A DNA stretch of 52,534 nucleotides from Gammaproteobacteria bacterium (GTDB lineage Bacteria > Pseudomonadota > Gammaproteobacteria > Eutrophobiales > Eutrophobiaceae). The stretch covers positions 1 through 52,534 of the forward strand of contig JAURNW010000014.1 in NCBI GenBank assembly GCA_030829985.1. Reading direction: 5' to 3'. Positions within the stretch are counted from its first letter, which is position 1; every line of letters begins with the position of its first letter. Positions 45,138 through 52,534 of the stretch are shown piece by piece. The notes below the pieces were generated by a model. That model had not been told where the DNA came from, did not search any database, and was given only the letters and a program-made list of their open reading frames with translations. The position numbers were made by a program, and so were the translations under genes.

Positions 45138-46313
45138 ATGAGTCTGTCTCCCATGCTTAATTTTAAAGAAGCTATTCCACTATCGCTTTACATTCACTTG
45201 CCCTGGTGTATTAAGAAATGTCCGTATTGTGATTTTAATTCACATGAATTGTCAGAAGTTCATATAGAAGAAGAACGTTATGTCGATGCATTAATACGAG
45301 ATCTTGAATCGGAGCTGCCACGAATATGGGGCAGAACAATCCATAGTGTATTTATAGGTGGTGGTACTCCAAGCCTGTTCTCACCAGAAGCGCTGGATAA
45401 ATTGCTTAGTGCGATTCGTGCCAGATTAAATATAAAGCCAGGAATAGAAATAACTATTGAAGCGAACCCCGGTACTGCTGAAGCGGAAAAATTTCATGGC
45501 TATAAGGAAATCGGCATCAACCGTTTGTCCCTGGGTGTACAAAGTTTCAATGACAAACACTTAAAGTCACTAGGAAGGATTCATGGTGCTGATGAAGCAA
45601 TACAGGCGATAGCGTTAACCAGACAGGCCGGCTTTGATAATTTTAATATTGATCTGATGTTCGGTTTGCCCGGGCAAACAGTAGATGATTCATTACATGA
45701 TCTTGAAACAGCAGTGAGGCAATTGCCAACACATATTTCCTGGTATCAGTTAACGATCGAACCGAATACGGTCTTTAATTCAAAACCACCTAAATTACCC
45801 CATGAAGATGCTATCTGGAACATGCAGGAACAAGGACAGGTTTTTCTGGACGAAAATAACTATAAGCAATATGAAATTTCAGCCTATGCAAAACCAAAGC
45901 ATGCCGCTGTCCATAATCTCAATTACTGGGAGTTTGGAGATTATCTTGGTATTGGTGCGGGCGCACATGGAAAACTTACCAATGTGGCAGAAAAGAAAAT
46001 AGAACGTTTTGCCCGGCATAAAATTCCAAAACGTTATATAGAACTGGCTGGTACTGACGCAGCAATCACCGAAAAAAGAACCTTGATCCGTGATGAGTTA
46101 CCGTTGGAGTTTATGATGAATGCACTTCGTTTGACCGATGGTATTGAAACACAACTGTTTTCAGAACGAACCGGAATGCTCTTGAAGAGTGCGGAAAAAG
46201 AATTGCAACAAGCTGAAGAACGGGGGCTGATTGATTGGCAACTTAATCACCTGAAGCCTACCTTGAAAGGGAAACGTTACCTGAATGAGTTGCTCGAGAT
46301 ATTTGTAAAATAA
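45138..46313 (+). CDS. hemW: Radical SAM heme chaperone HemW
   Basis: 391 residues. LPWCIKKCPYCDFNSH gives the CxxxCxxC radical-SAM cluster (C24, C28, C31), with GGGTPSLFSPEALDKLL, ANPGTAEAEKFHGYKEIGIN and the HemW C-terminal domain. HemW delivers heme to membrane proteins and was formerly mistaken for HemN; true HemN has an extra N-terminal part that is missing here. It is part of the rph-rdgB-hemW series. Confidence 0.94.
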   Translation: MSLSPMLNFKEAIPLSLYIHLPWCIKKCPYCDFNSHELSEVHIEEERYVDALIRDLESELPRIWGRTIHSVFIGGGTPSLFSPEALDKLLSAIRARLNIKPGIEITIEANPGTAEAEKFHGYKEIGINRLSLGVQSFNDKHLKSLGRIHGADEAIQAIALTRQAGFDNFNIDLMFGLPGQTVDDSLHDLETAVRQLPTHISWYQLTIEPNTVFNSKPPKLPHEDAIWNMQEQGQVFLDENNYKQYEISAYAKPKHAAVHNLNYWEFGDYLGIGAGAHGKLTNVAEKKIERFARHKIPKRYIELAGTDAAITEKRTLIRDELPLEFMMNALRLTDGIETQLFSERTGMLLKSAEKELQQAEERGLIDWQLNHLKPTLKGKRYLNELLEIFVK

Positions 46314-46419
46314 TCAACACTTTAAAATTAATGAGTAATCGATCGCTAGCTTTATCAGTCCAGAAAAGATACCATTTTTGCTCAATTAATCAGACATAAT
46401 AATTCGTAGTATTTCACGT

Positions 46420-48762
46420 ATGTTAACCGATGCCATTAAACAGAATATTATCTCCATAAGTTTGTCGGAGCTGGAATCCTTATGTCAGGAATTTATGGCT
46501 GAAAATGGAGAACATACGGAAGATGAATTTGTGCACCACCTCTACAATACGAAACGAATCACCGCAAACGAATTCAAGAATATCCAAACACATGGAAAAA
46601 TCGAACTGACCTCGATCGGAAATATCAGTGATATTAGCGATCTGGGTAAAAAACAGCCTGGTTCAGATGTCTTAACCAGGGACATAAGTGGCACTTACGT
46701 TGATGACGAAAATTACACTATTCTCGAATCAATCGATGAAGGCGCTATGGGTGAAATCCTGATAGCGAGGGACAATAAGCTCAATCGTACGGTTGCATAT
46801 AAAAAGATTCATGCACATGTGGCTAAAATCCCGAGCTATCTCGGTCGATTTTATATGGAAGCCCAGGTTACTGCACAGTTACAACACCCAAACATCGTAC
46901 CCGTATATGATTTAATGACGACCAATGACTCTGTAGGTTATGCCATGAAGTTGATTGATGGCATAACCTTAAAAGGCCTTATTCGTGAAACACAGGATCA
47001 ATACGTCGAATTTGGTGCGCCAGATGAACATCATACCCTCCACGCCAGACTTGAACATTTCCTGAAGGTTTGTGATGCGATGCATTATGCGCATCGCAAA
47101 GGCGTAATCCATCGTGACTTAAAACCTTTGAATATCATGATTGGACCTTATAACGAAGTCTATGTAATGGACTGGGGTATTGCGAAAACGGTTGAAGTCG
47201 ATAAAGAAACATTTGGTGATAAAACAGTATTGGTCGGACACGAAGAAGTGGATGAAGATGATAAGACCAAGATGGGACAGGTAATGGGCACTCCGGCGTA
47301 TATGTCACCAGAGCAGGCGGAAGGTGAGCATGACATTCTTGATCATCGCAGCGATCTGTATGCTCTCGGTTTAATCCTGTTTGAGCTGGTAACATTTCAT
47401 CGTGCTATCAACGGTAAAAACACCGATGAAGTGATGATGAAAGCGCGTCGAGGACATATCGATCCTCCACCAGTATACGGTAAACAGGCTGATGACCAGG
47501 AACAATTATTAGCCATCGTTAAAAAAGCGACACAATATATGCCTGAAGATCGTTATCCTACGGTTGCAGATTTTGCTGATGATATTCGTCGCTTCATGCA
47601 CGGTGAAGCTATCAAGGCACGTCCAGAATCAAGAAAACAGAAGTTCATGCGCTGGATTACACATCACAGAAAAGCAGCCGTTAATATCATGCTTTATTCT
47701 GTACTTGCCAGCTTCTTATCAGTCGTTGCTATTCTGGTAACACAAATGCAAACGATGAAAGAAACGCAGGATGAAGGTCAAAAGACAAATATCTTTACTA
47801 ACAAGGTCGCAAATAAGGCTCAGAACATAGATGCGCAGTTTCTAAAATATGCGGGAATACTGGAAGGACTGACGATTGGTGCAACCAATCTGTTAACACA
47901 GGGTAGTATTGATAAATCACCATATTATACCAATGAAACTATAGCTATTCCCGGTAAGGGCCCATCAGATTATAAATTTTCTGAAATCTATGGTTTTCCT
48001 GTCAGCGTTGATTATCACGTTTATAAATTAGCACCGGGCGTAAGTGAATATGATGTTAAACCCATACTTCAACGCTTGAATCCTATTAGGCATTCGTTTA
48101 AATCATTGATGCTAAAAAGTTACAAAGAAACTATAGCGCCAGACGATGATGAAGCAGCACGCAGGATTCTTATGAAAGATGGGCTGCCACTGGTTTGGTC
48201 ATATGTTGGGCTGGAAGAAGGCATCATCGCCGATTATCCGGGTAAAACAGGTTATCCTGAATCTTATGATCCACGGCAACGTCCCTGGTATAGAACAACG
48301 ATGGATAAAACCGGAATAACCTGGCAGCAACCTTATGTAGATGTAGGTGGCCGCGGTCTCTTGTTACCTGCTACCAGCCCATTATTTGATAACGAAGGTA
48401 ACTTTATCGGTGTTGCAGGTGTTGAGTTAACTGTGGAATATATTCGTAAACGACTTATGTCCATGTATGGTATGGAAGGGCTCGAAGAAACTTATTTACT
48501 TAATGATAAAGGTAAAATCATCGTCTCCTCATCAGATAAGGCTCAATCTTATGGTCTAGGGACTTTAATAAACTCAATTGATGAACTCGAAGTTTTCTCA
48601 AATGAATATGTGGTCAATAAAATAAGCAGAGGACAATCGGGTCATTATTTTTATATTGACCGGGGACGTGAAAAAGTCATTGCATATTATAAATTGAATT
48701 CAACAGGTTGGTATTATGTCGCAAAGGCAGATGCTGAAGAACTCCTTAATGCGTCTCAGTAG
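46420..48762 (+). CDS. Transmembrane Ser/Thr kinase with C-terminal Cache-like sensor
   Basis: 780 residues. A helical N-terminal segment (1-65), then a Hanks-type kinase at about 98-390 with the ATP-site lysine K128 (VAYKK), catalytic HRDLKPLN (D233), DWG (D251, in place of DFG) and GTPAYMSPEQ. One membrane helix at about 418-440 leads to a periplasmic region of about 320 residues with PRQRPWYRTTMDKTGITW and ATSPLFDNEGNFIGVAGVEL, typical of dCache (PDC) small-molecule sensors such as those of chemoreceptors. A ligand outside could thus control kinase activity inside. Likely substrates are FHA and vWA-FHA proteins of this window, but this is inference. Confidence 0.9.
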   Translation: MLTDAIKQNIISISLSELESLCQEFMAENGEHTEDEFVHHLYNTKRITANEFKNIQTHGKIELTSIGNISDISDLGKKQPGSDVLTRDISGTYVDDENYTILESIDEGAMGEILIARDNKLNRTVAYKKIHAHVAKIPSYLGRFYMEAQVTAQLQHPNIVPVYDLMTTNDSVGYAMKLIDGITLKGLIRETQDQYVEFGAPDEHHTLHARLEHFLKVCDAMHYAHRKGVIHRDLKPLNIMIGPYNEVYVMDWGIAKTVEVDKETFGDKTVLVGHEEVDEDDKTKMGQVMGTPAYMSPEQAEGEHDILDHRSDLYALGLILFELVTFHRAINGKNTDEVMMKARRGHIDPPPVYGKQADDQEQLLAIVKKATQYMPEDRYPTVADFADDIRRFMHGEAIKARPESRKQKFMRWITHHRKAAVNIMLYSVLASFLSVVAILVTQMQTMKETQDEGQKTNIFTNKVANKAQNIDAQFLKYAGILEGLTIGATNLLTQGSIDKSPYYTNETIAIPGKGPSDYKFSEIYGFPVSVDYHVYKLAPGVSEYDVKPILQRLNPIRHSFKSLMLKSYKETIAPDDDEAARRILMKDGLPLVWSYVGLEEGIIADYPGKTGYPESYDPRQRPWYRTTMDKTGITWQQPYVDVGGRGLLLPATSPLFDNEGNFIGVAGVELTVEYIRKRLMSMYGMEGLEETYLLNDKGKIIVSSSDKAQSYGLGTLINSIDELEVFSNEYVVNKISRGQSGHYFYIDRGREKVIAYYKLNSTGWYYVAKADAEELLNASQ

Positions 48763-48821
48763 TATGTTTTTCTGTGTACGTGAACCTTAATTAATTCGTT
48801 CTTAATTAGTAATATCAAAAA

Positions 48822-49067
48822 ATGGATTGGACAGTCTATATCCTGCGCTGTTCTGATAACTCTCTCTACACGGGTATTACTCGTGATATAAATCGAAGAT
48901 TAAGTGAGCACAATCATAATGATCGTCTGGCTGCAGCATATACAAGAGCACGCCGACCATTAACCCTCGTGTACCATGAAATGCATGTTGATCGTTCTTC
49001 TGCCAGTAAGCGAGAGGCAATGATCAAAAAAATGACTAAAGCAGAAAAGGAAATATTAATTAAATAA
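48822..49067 (+). CDS. GIY-YIG domain protein (UPF0213 type)
   Basis: 81 residues. The pattern VYILRCSDNSLYTGIT (GIY-YIG variant), NRRLSEHN and KREAMIKKMTKAEKEIL matches the short YhbQ/UPF0213 group, the minimal single-domain GIY-YIG nucleases. Role in DNA handling is unproven. It lies 4 bases before the ABC transporter and may be co-transcribed with it. Confidence 0.9.
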   Translation: MDWTVYILRCSDNSLYTGITRDINRRLSEHNHNDRLAAAYTRARRPLTLVYHEMHVDRSSASKREAMIKKMTKAEKEILIK

Positions 49068-49071
49068 CAGC

Positions 49072-50889
49072 ATGGCAAAATCAAACACTAAAAATATCGA
49101 TCGCCCCAAGGCCAGCAGTCTGAAACCATTGCGCATGGCAATACCCTTTATGCGTCCGTACTTGACCAGATTGCTACTTGCTTTTTTGTTTTTAACACTC
49201 GCATCAATTTCCATGTTGGCAATGCCGATTGCAATACGTTATGTGATTGATTACGGCTTTTCCAGTGATAACCTGGCATCGATTAACACCTATTTTATTT
49301 CCTTGCTTTGTCTTGCTGTTCTCTTTGCCTTGTTTGCCTCAATTCGATATTACCTGGTGATGTGGATTGGTGAGCGTGTTGTCGCAGATATACGATCCAG
49401 TGTTTATAAGCATGTAATAAAAATGAGTCCAACCTTTTTTGAAATAACGCGGACAGGAGAAGTGTTGTCACGACTAACAACGGATACGACGCTGGTTCAA
49501 ACTGTATTCGGCGCTGGAATGTCGATTGCATTACGAAGTCTATTCAGTGTGATTGGTTGTTTGATCATGTTATTTGTCACCAGCCCAAAACTGACCTTGA
49601 TGATTATTCTACTTGTACCATTAGTGGTCATACCGGTATTACTCTATAGCCGTAAGGTCAGAAAACTTTCCAGAGCGAACCAGGATCGCATAGCAGACTC
49701 GAGTAGTATTGCCGACGAATCACTCAATGCGGTGCATATTATTCAGGCGTTTACTCTGGAAGATTTTCTTGGCAGACGATTCAGTGCTTCTGTGGAAGAA
49801 ACCTTTAAAGCAGCACGTCGTCGTTTGCAGGTCAGTTCGATTTTATCAGGTACTATTATATTAACGGCTTTTGGAGCAATGGTGATTGTCCTGTGGGTTG
49901 GCGCGCACGCCGTTGTTGAAGGTTCGATGACTCCTGGCACATTAGGACAATTTTTATTATATGCAACATTTCTTGCGGGCAGTACAACATCATTAGGTGA
50001 AGTCTGGAATGACATCCAACGTGCTGCAGGTGCGATGGAGCGCCTGATGGAATTGTTGCATATACAATCGGATATAACATTGCCGGAGAATCCCGTTACT
50101 ATTCCTGCAGAAGGCCGAGGTCATATTCATATTCAGGATGTTTGTTTTAATTATCCGTCGCGTCCGGGTATAAAGGCATTGGAACATTTCAACCTTGAAA
50201 TTCAGCCTGGTGAGACAGTTGCTTTAGTCGGTCCTTCCGGTGCGGGCAAGAGCACAGTCTTTCAATTACTATTACGTTTTTATGATCCGCAATCAGGAAA
50301 AATACTGCTGGATGGTGTTGATATTAAAGATGCTGATCCAGAAGCAGTCCGTCGACGAATTGCCATCGTCCCGCAAAATACAATCTTATTTGCAACCACC
50401 GCAATGGAAAATATACGTTATGGTAATCCTGATGCAACTGATGAGGATGTTAAGCAGGCGGCACGTGCTGCAATAGCCGATGAGTTTATTGAAAAGCAAC
50501 CGGAGTCCTATGAGAGCTTTTTGGGTGAAAAAGGTATCCGTTTGTCCGGTGGACAACAACAACGCATAGCCATCGCACGCGCAATTCTGAAAAACCCGCC
50601 AATTATGTTATTGGATGAAGCGACTAGCGCACTCGATTCAGAAAGTGAAAAACTGGTACAAGCTGCGTTAGATAATCTGATGCAGGACCATACTACTCTG
50701 GTCATAGCACATCGCTTATCAACTGTAGTTAAGGCAGATCGTATTGTTGTTATGGATGATGGTCATATTGTCGATATCGGCCAGCATCATGAATTGATGA
50801 AAAAGAGCGGCTTGTATAAACGTCTTGCAGAAATTCAGTTTGGTCACGCAAAGGAACAAGAAAAAGAGTTACATTATGAAACACTATAA
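49072..50889 (+). CDS. ABC-type exporter half-transporter (MsbA/LmrA-like)
   Basis: 605 residues. Six membrane helices in the first 330 residues (for example LLLAFLFLTLASISMLAM) and a nucleotide-binding domain with GPSGAGKST (Walker A), LSGGQQQRIAIARA (signature), IMLLDEATSALDSES (Walker B) and an H-loop (VIAHRLST). It works as a homodimer in the inner membrane. The family includes lipid A and drug exporters; the substrate cannot be called. Confidence 0.92.
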   Translation: MAKSNTKNIDRPKASSLKPLRMAIPFMRPYLTRLLLAFLFLTLASISMLAMPIAIRYVIDYGFSSDNLASINTYFISLLCLAVLFALFASIRYYLVMWIGERVVADIRSSVYKHVIKMSPTFFEITRTGEVLSRLTTDTTLVQTVFGAGMSIALRSLFSVIGCLIMLFVTSPKLTLMIILLVPLVVIPVLLYSRKVRKLSRANQDRIADSSSIADESLNAVHIIQAFTLEDFLGRRFSASVEETFKAARRRLQVSSILSGTIILTAFGAMVIVLWVGAHAVVEGSMTPGTLGQFLLYATFLAGSTTSLGEVWNDIQRAAGAMERLMELLHIQSDITLPENPVTIPAEGRGHIHIQDVCFNYPSRPGIKALEHFNLEIQPGETVALVGPSGAGKSTVFQLLLRFYDPQSGKILLDGVDIKDADPEAVRRRIAIVPQNTILFATTAMENIRYGNPDATDEDVKQAARAAIADEFIEKQPESYESFLGEKGIRLSGGQQQRIAIARAILKNPPIMLLDEATSALDSESEKLVQAALDNLMQDHTTLVIAHRLSTVVKADRIVVMDDGHIVDIGQHHELMKKSGLYKRLAEIQFGHAKEQEKELHYETL

Positions 50890-50985
50890 ACAATTATTTA
50901 ATATATGCAGTCAAGGTTGATCTAAAACAATAAATTAAAGTTTAATATAGTTATTGTAGTAAGCATATCTATCGGAGATTAAATC

Positions 50986-51195
50986 ATGACTGACAAAGAA
51001 ACGTTGCTGCTGAAAAAAAGAGAACTTGAAGACAGACTGGAAAAAATTAAACAGGATATAGCACATAAACTTAGTGCGGATTCTGAAGAACAAGCCACCG
51101 AACTTGAAAATAGAGATGTGATTATAGAAATAGCTCGGGTGACTGAAGAAGAACTTGCTGCGGTGAATGCTGAATTAAATGGAGCAAACGACTAA
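50986..51195 (+). CDS. DksA/TraR-like coiled coil without zinc finger
   Basis: 69 residues. A GGAG RBS (CGGAGATTAAATC) precedes the ATG. The protein is one charged coiled coil; LSADSEEQATELENRDVI is like the coiled-coil tip of short DksA/TraR proteins (D-x-x-E-Q-A-x-E-x-E-N), which reaches the RNA polymerase secondary channel. The family's C-terminal zinc finger (CxxC...CxxC) is completely absent and the frame stops before it. It could be a natural zinc-free variant or a truncated one. Its end overlaps the monooxygenase remnant. Confidence 0.6.
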   Translation: MTDKETLLLKKRELEDRLEKIKQDIAHKLSADSEEQATELENRDVIIEIARVTEEELAAVNAELNGAND

Positions 51196-51407
51196 ATCTG
51201 AAAGTATTGATTGTGACACGCCGGTCACGATCATTGTAAAGCGCCGGCCAAAGCCTGGCTGCGTTGATGCCCTATCTTGGTGCAGTTCCAACCATTTTTA
51301 GGTTGGCTATCACTTCCCTGGTTCTGGTCAGTCTGATGACTTATGTTGTTATGCCATTAATGTCTAAAATTTTTCACCGTTGGTTACATTGTAACAAACA
51401 CAACTAA
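51179..51407 (+). pseudogene. Remnant of an antibiotic-biosynthesis-monooxygenase-like membrane protein
   Basis: From ATG 51179 one frame reads MEQTTKSESIDCDTPVTIIV then KRRPKPGC, the start of the ABM-domain family (usual P-V-T-V-x-V-x-R-x-V-K-P-G). It stops after about 45 codons. From about 51280 a second frame reads PTIFRLAITSLVLVSLMTYV, then VMPLMSKIFHRWLHC, the family's usual C-terminal helix, and ends at 51407. The roughly 100 residues between are missing. This is best read as one gene broken by an internal deletion. Confidence 0.65.
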
Positions 51408-51585
51408 AATCCATTTCTCCATGATCTTATGAGTCCTTTATAAGAAACTACTTTATCTACCGTCAGAAAAACTTCATAAAAATCAAACTTTAATCGGTAT
51501 TAAAAGTCATAAATAGCAGACTATACTTAAATGGTATAGAGATTGCAGATTGATTTTGTAGGCAACTCACCTAAGGAGGTGTGCC

Positions 51586-51876
51586 ATGATTCCTACTAAC
51601 GTTATTCCAATATCGGACGTTCAGTACAGTATGCAATTTGGTGTATGTCCAATTTGTAACAAGACCGATGGTTTTGTAAATCTAGGTAAAGAACATTGGT
51701 TCATATGCCGTGATCATGAAACAAAATGGTTTGTTGGTATTAATCTCTTTGAGGGTTGGCAGAATCAAACAGTGTCACAAGCGCAAGGTATCGAAGCCAT
51801 GCTTGATAAATATAAAGAAATAGACCCTCTAAGAAAATATGAAGAGGACGAAGCGCTAAGAAGTATCGCTATATAA
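51586..51876 (+). CDS. Small CxxC protein of unknown function
   Basis: 96 residues with an excellent RBS (AAGGAGGTGTGCC before the ATG). GVCPICNKTDGF and HWFICRDHETKW give three cysteines and a histidine, suited to one zinc site, and the protein ends with a charged helix. I recall hypothetical proteobacterial proteins with this same pattern but no function. The strong RBS implies good expression. A hairpin lies about 50 bases downstream. Confidence 0.75.
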   Translation: MIPTNVIPISDVQYSMQFGVCPICNKTDGFVNLGKEHWFICRDHETKWFVGINLFEGWQNQTVSQAQGIEAMLDKYKEIDPLRKYEEDEALRSIAI

Positions 51877-51922
51877 TAAAATCGAATTCTTTGTCTCCGG
51901 AAGTGGCTGGAGAGACCCCCGT

Positions 51923-51950
51923 ATGCAGGCCAGGGAAGGCCTGCATTTTC
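51923..51950. terminator. Putative terminator hairpin
   Basis: ATGCAGGCC (51923-51931) and GGCCTGCAT (51938-51946) form a 9-bp GC-rich stem with a 6-base loop and then TTTTC. It lies between two converging genes and could end both; the T tract is short. Confidence 0.6.
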
Positions 51951-51960
51951 GAGTGATTTA

Positions 51961-52395
51961 TTATCTGGCTAATGCCTGTTTTATGCGCAAATCAACATTT
52001 TGTTTTACAAGCACATCAGTTATACCACCAGGTCGTTTATAAATGACCTTCTTATTTTTATCAATAACATAAACACCCGGTGTGCCTTTAGCACCGTATT
52101 GGCTCGCCACATCATCACCATCAAGTAACAGGGTGTAACCAAACTCCTTGCTATTAAAATAGGTAACCGGATCAACTTTCCCATCTTCATAAACATCGAT
52201 CGCATAAAACTTAACGCCTTTATTGCGATATTTTCGATAAACAGCATCCAGATGTGGCATTAAGGTTGCGCAGTATGGGCACCAGGTTGCCCAGAAAATA
52301 ATTACCGAGACTTTATCTTCACTATCTGCATAATACTGCAGTGATTCACCTTCCCTGGTTTCCAGTTCCCAATCACCAGCCGTTCCACCGATATT
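51961..52395 (-). pseudogene. Thioredoxin/TlpA-like gene lacking its 5' end
   Basis: The frame reads upstream beyond the first ATG (52260) into ...VIIFWATWCPYCATL..., containing the WCPYC active site of TlpA/ResA-type thiol oxidoreductases. It stays open to a stop at 52405-52407 with no ATG, GTG or TTG, so the region encoding the signal peptide and true start is gone. The start of a probable IS3-type element is immediately beyond, at about 52396. The domain itself (CxxC, KGTPGVYVID cis-Pro loop) is intact. Alternatives: a rare start codon, or sequence error. Confidence 0.65.
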
Positions 52396-52534
52396 TGTAC
52401 CCCGTCAGCCCCATGTGGACCAATTAGCCTAATTGCCTAAGAGATAGTTTTCGTTCATCGTTAACCGAAGAGGAAACGATGATGACAAATAAAAGAAGTG
52501 CAGAACAAACCGTACGTGATATTCGTCGACGTAC
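52396..52534 (+). mobile_element. Left end of a probable IS3-family insertion sequence (partial)
   Basis: The region begins with TGTACCCCGTCAGCCCC, a plausible terminal repeat starting with TG as in IS3-family elements, at the point where the thioredoxin-like frame loses its start. It carries the beginning of an IS3-type OrfA. The other end lies outside the window, so the repeat and any target duplication cannot be verified. Confidence 0.55.
52479..52534 (+). CDS. Transposase OrfA, IS3 family (5' end only)
   Basis: A GAGG RBS precedes ATGATG. The 18 complete codons read MMTNKRSAEQTVRDIRRR, which matches the N-terminus of IS3-type OrfA proteins (R-S/T-A-E-Q-x-V-R-D-I-R-R-x-T, followed by a helix-turn-helix). 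The gene continues past the window. The call rests on a short segment. Confidence 0.6.
   Translation, partial: MMTNKRSAEQTVRDIRRR

Overview
This window looks like the chromosome of an AT-rich gammaproteobacterium. The evidence is the conserved housekeeping block ubiA-ubiC-recG-ridA-spoT-rpoZ-gmk-yicC facing rph-rdgB-hemW, the birA-coaX-SPOR operon, and a CysB/APS-reductase sulfur assimilation locus. A SoxH-like metallohydrolase, a TauE-type sulfur anion exporter and a rhodanese hint at a sulfur-active lineage, but this is inference and I cannot name the genus.

Layout. Positions 1-461 hold the 3' end of a 23S rRNA gene, a 5S rRNA gene and a terminator. At 697-4455 lies a very large flavin/iron-sulfur oxidoreductase that looks like a one-chain fusion of the two Nfn (GltD-like plus PyrK-like) subunits, followed by a small exported TPR-like protein. 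From 17061 down to 5169 runs a minus-strand, twelve-gene, nearly gapless operon. In transcription order it encodes a lipoprotein, a BON-like lipoprotein, a membrane TPR protein, a membrane protein with five PEGA-like repeats and an FGE/SUMF1-like domain, a small exported acidic protein, a MotA/TolQ/ExbB-type channel protein, a degenerate Hsp70/actin-like protein, two paralogous proteins joining an ExbD/MotB-type transmembrane helix to a von Willebrand A domain, two more lipoproteins and an M48 metalloprotease. I recognise no named system with this composition; it is the best candidate for an undescribed one: a proton-powered or stator-like cell-envelope machine.

Positions 17390-20748 carry a putatively Fur-regulated periplasmic protein with a good Fur box, a DUF1134/EipA-like protein, a degenerate FmdB-like protein, a SoxH-like hydrolase and a YdcH-like protein. 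Positions 20810-23777 are the sulfur locus. Positions 24028-29230 hold an FHA protein, a PF10023 aminopeptidase lipoprotein, a rhodanese and a vWA-TM-FHA protein whose acidic tail carries four similar threonine motifs. Positions 29398-36217 hold birA-coaX-SPOR, tRNA-Thr(UGU), two neighbouring exported proteins ending in the same NTF2-like (Cds6-type) domain, one of them an L,D-transpeptidase, and an M14/MpaA-like peptidase. Housekeeping genes fill 35243-46313. A transmembrane Ser/Thr kinase with a Cache-like sensor (46420-48762), a GIY-YIG protein and an ABC exporter follow.

The right end (50986-52534) shows decay and mobile DNA: a DksA-like coiled coil with no zinc finger, a remnant of an antibiotic-biosynthesis-monooxygenase-like gene, a thioredoxin/TlpA-like gene lacking its 5' end, and the start of a probable IS3-family element running off the window.

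How the parts may work together (inference): the Ser/Thr kinase, the FHA proteins and the vWA/stator operon share domain types (vWA, FHA) and could form one phospho-signalling network across the inner membrane. Nothing in the sequence proves this. No CRISPR array or prophage was seen.
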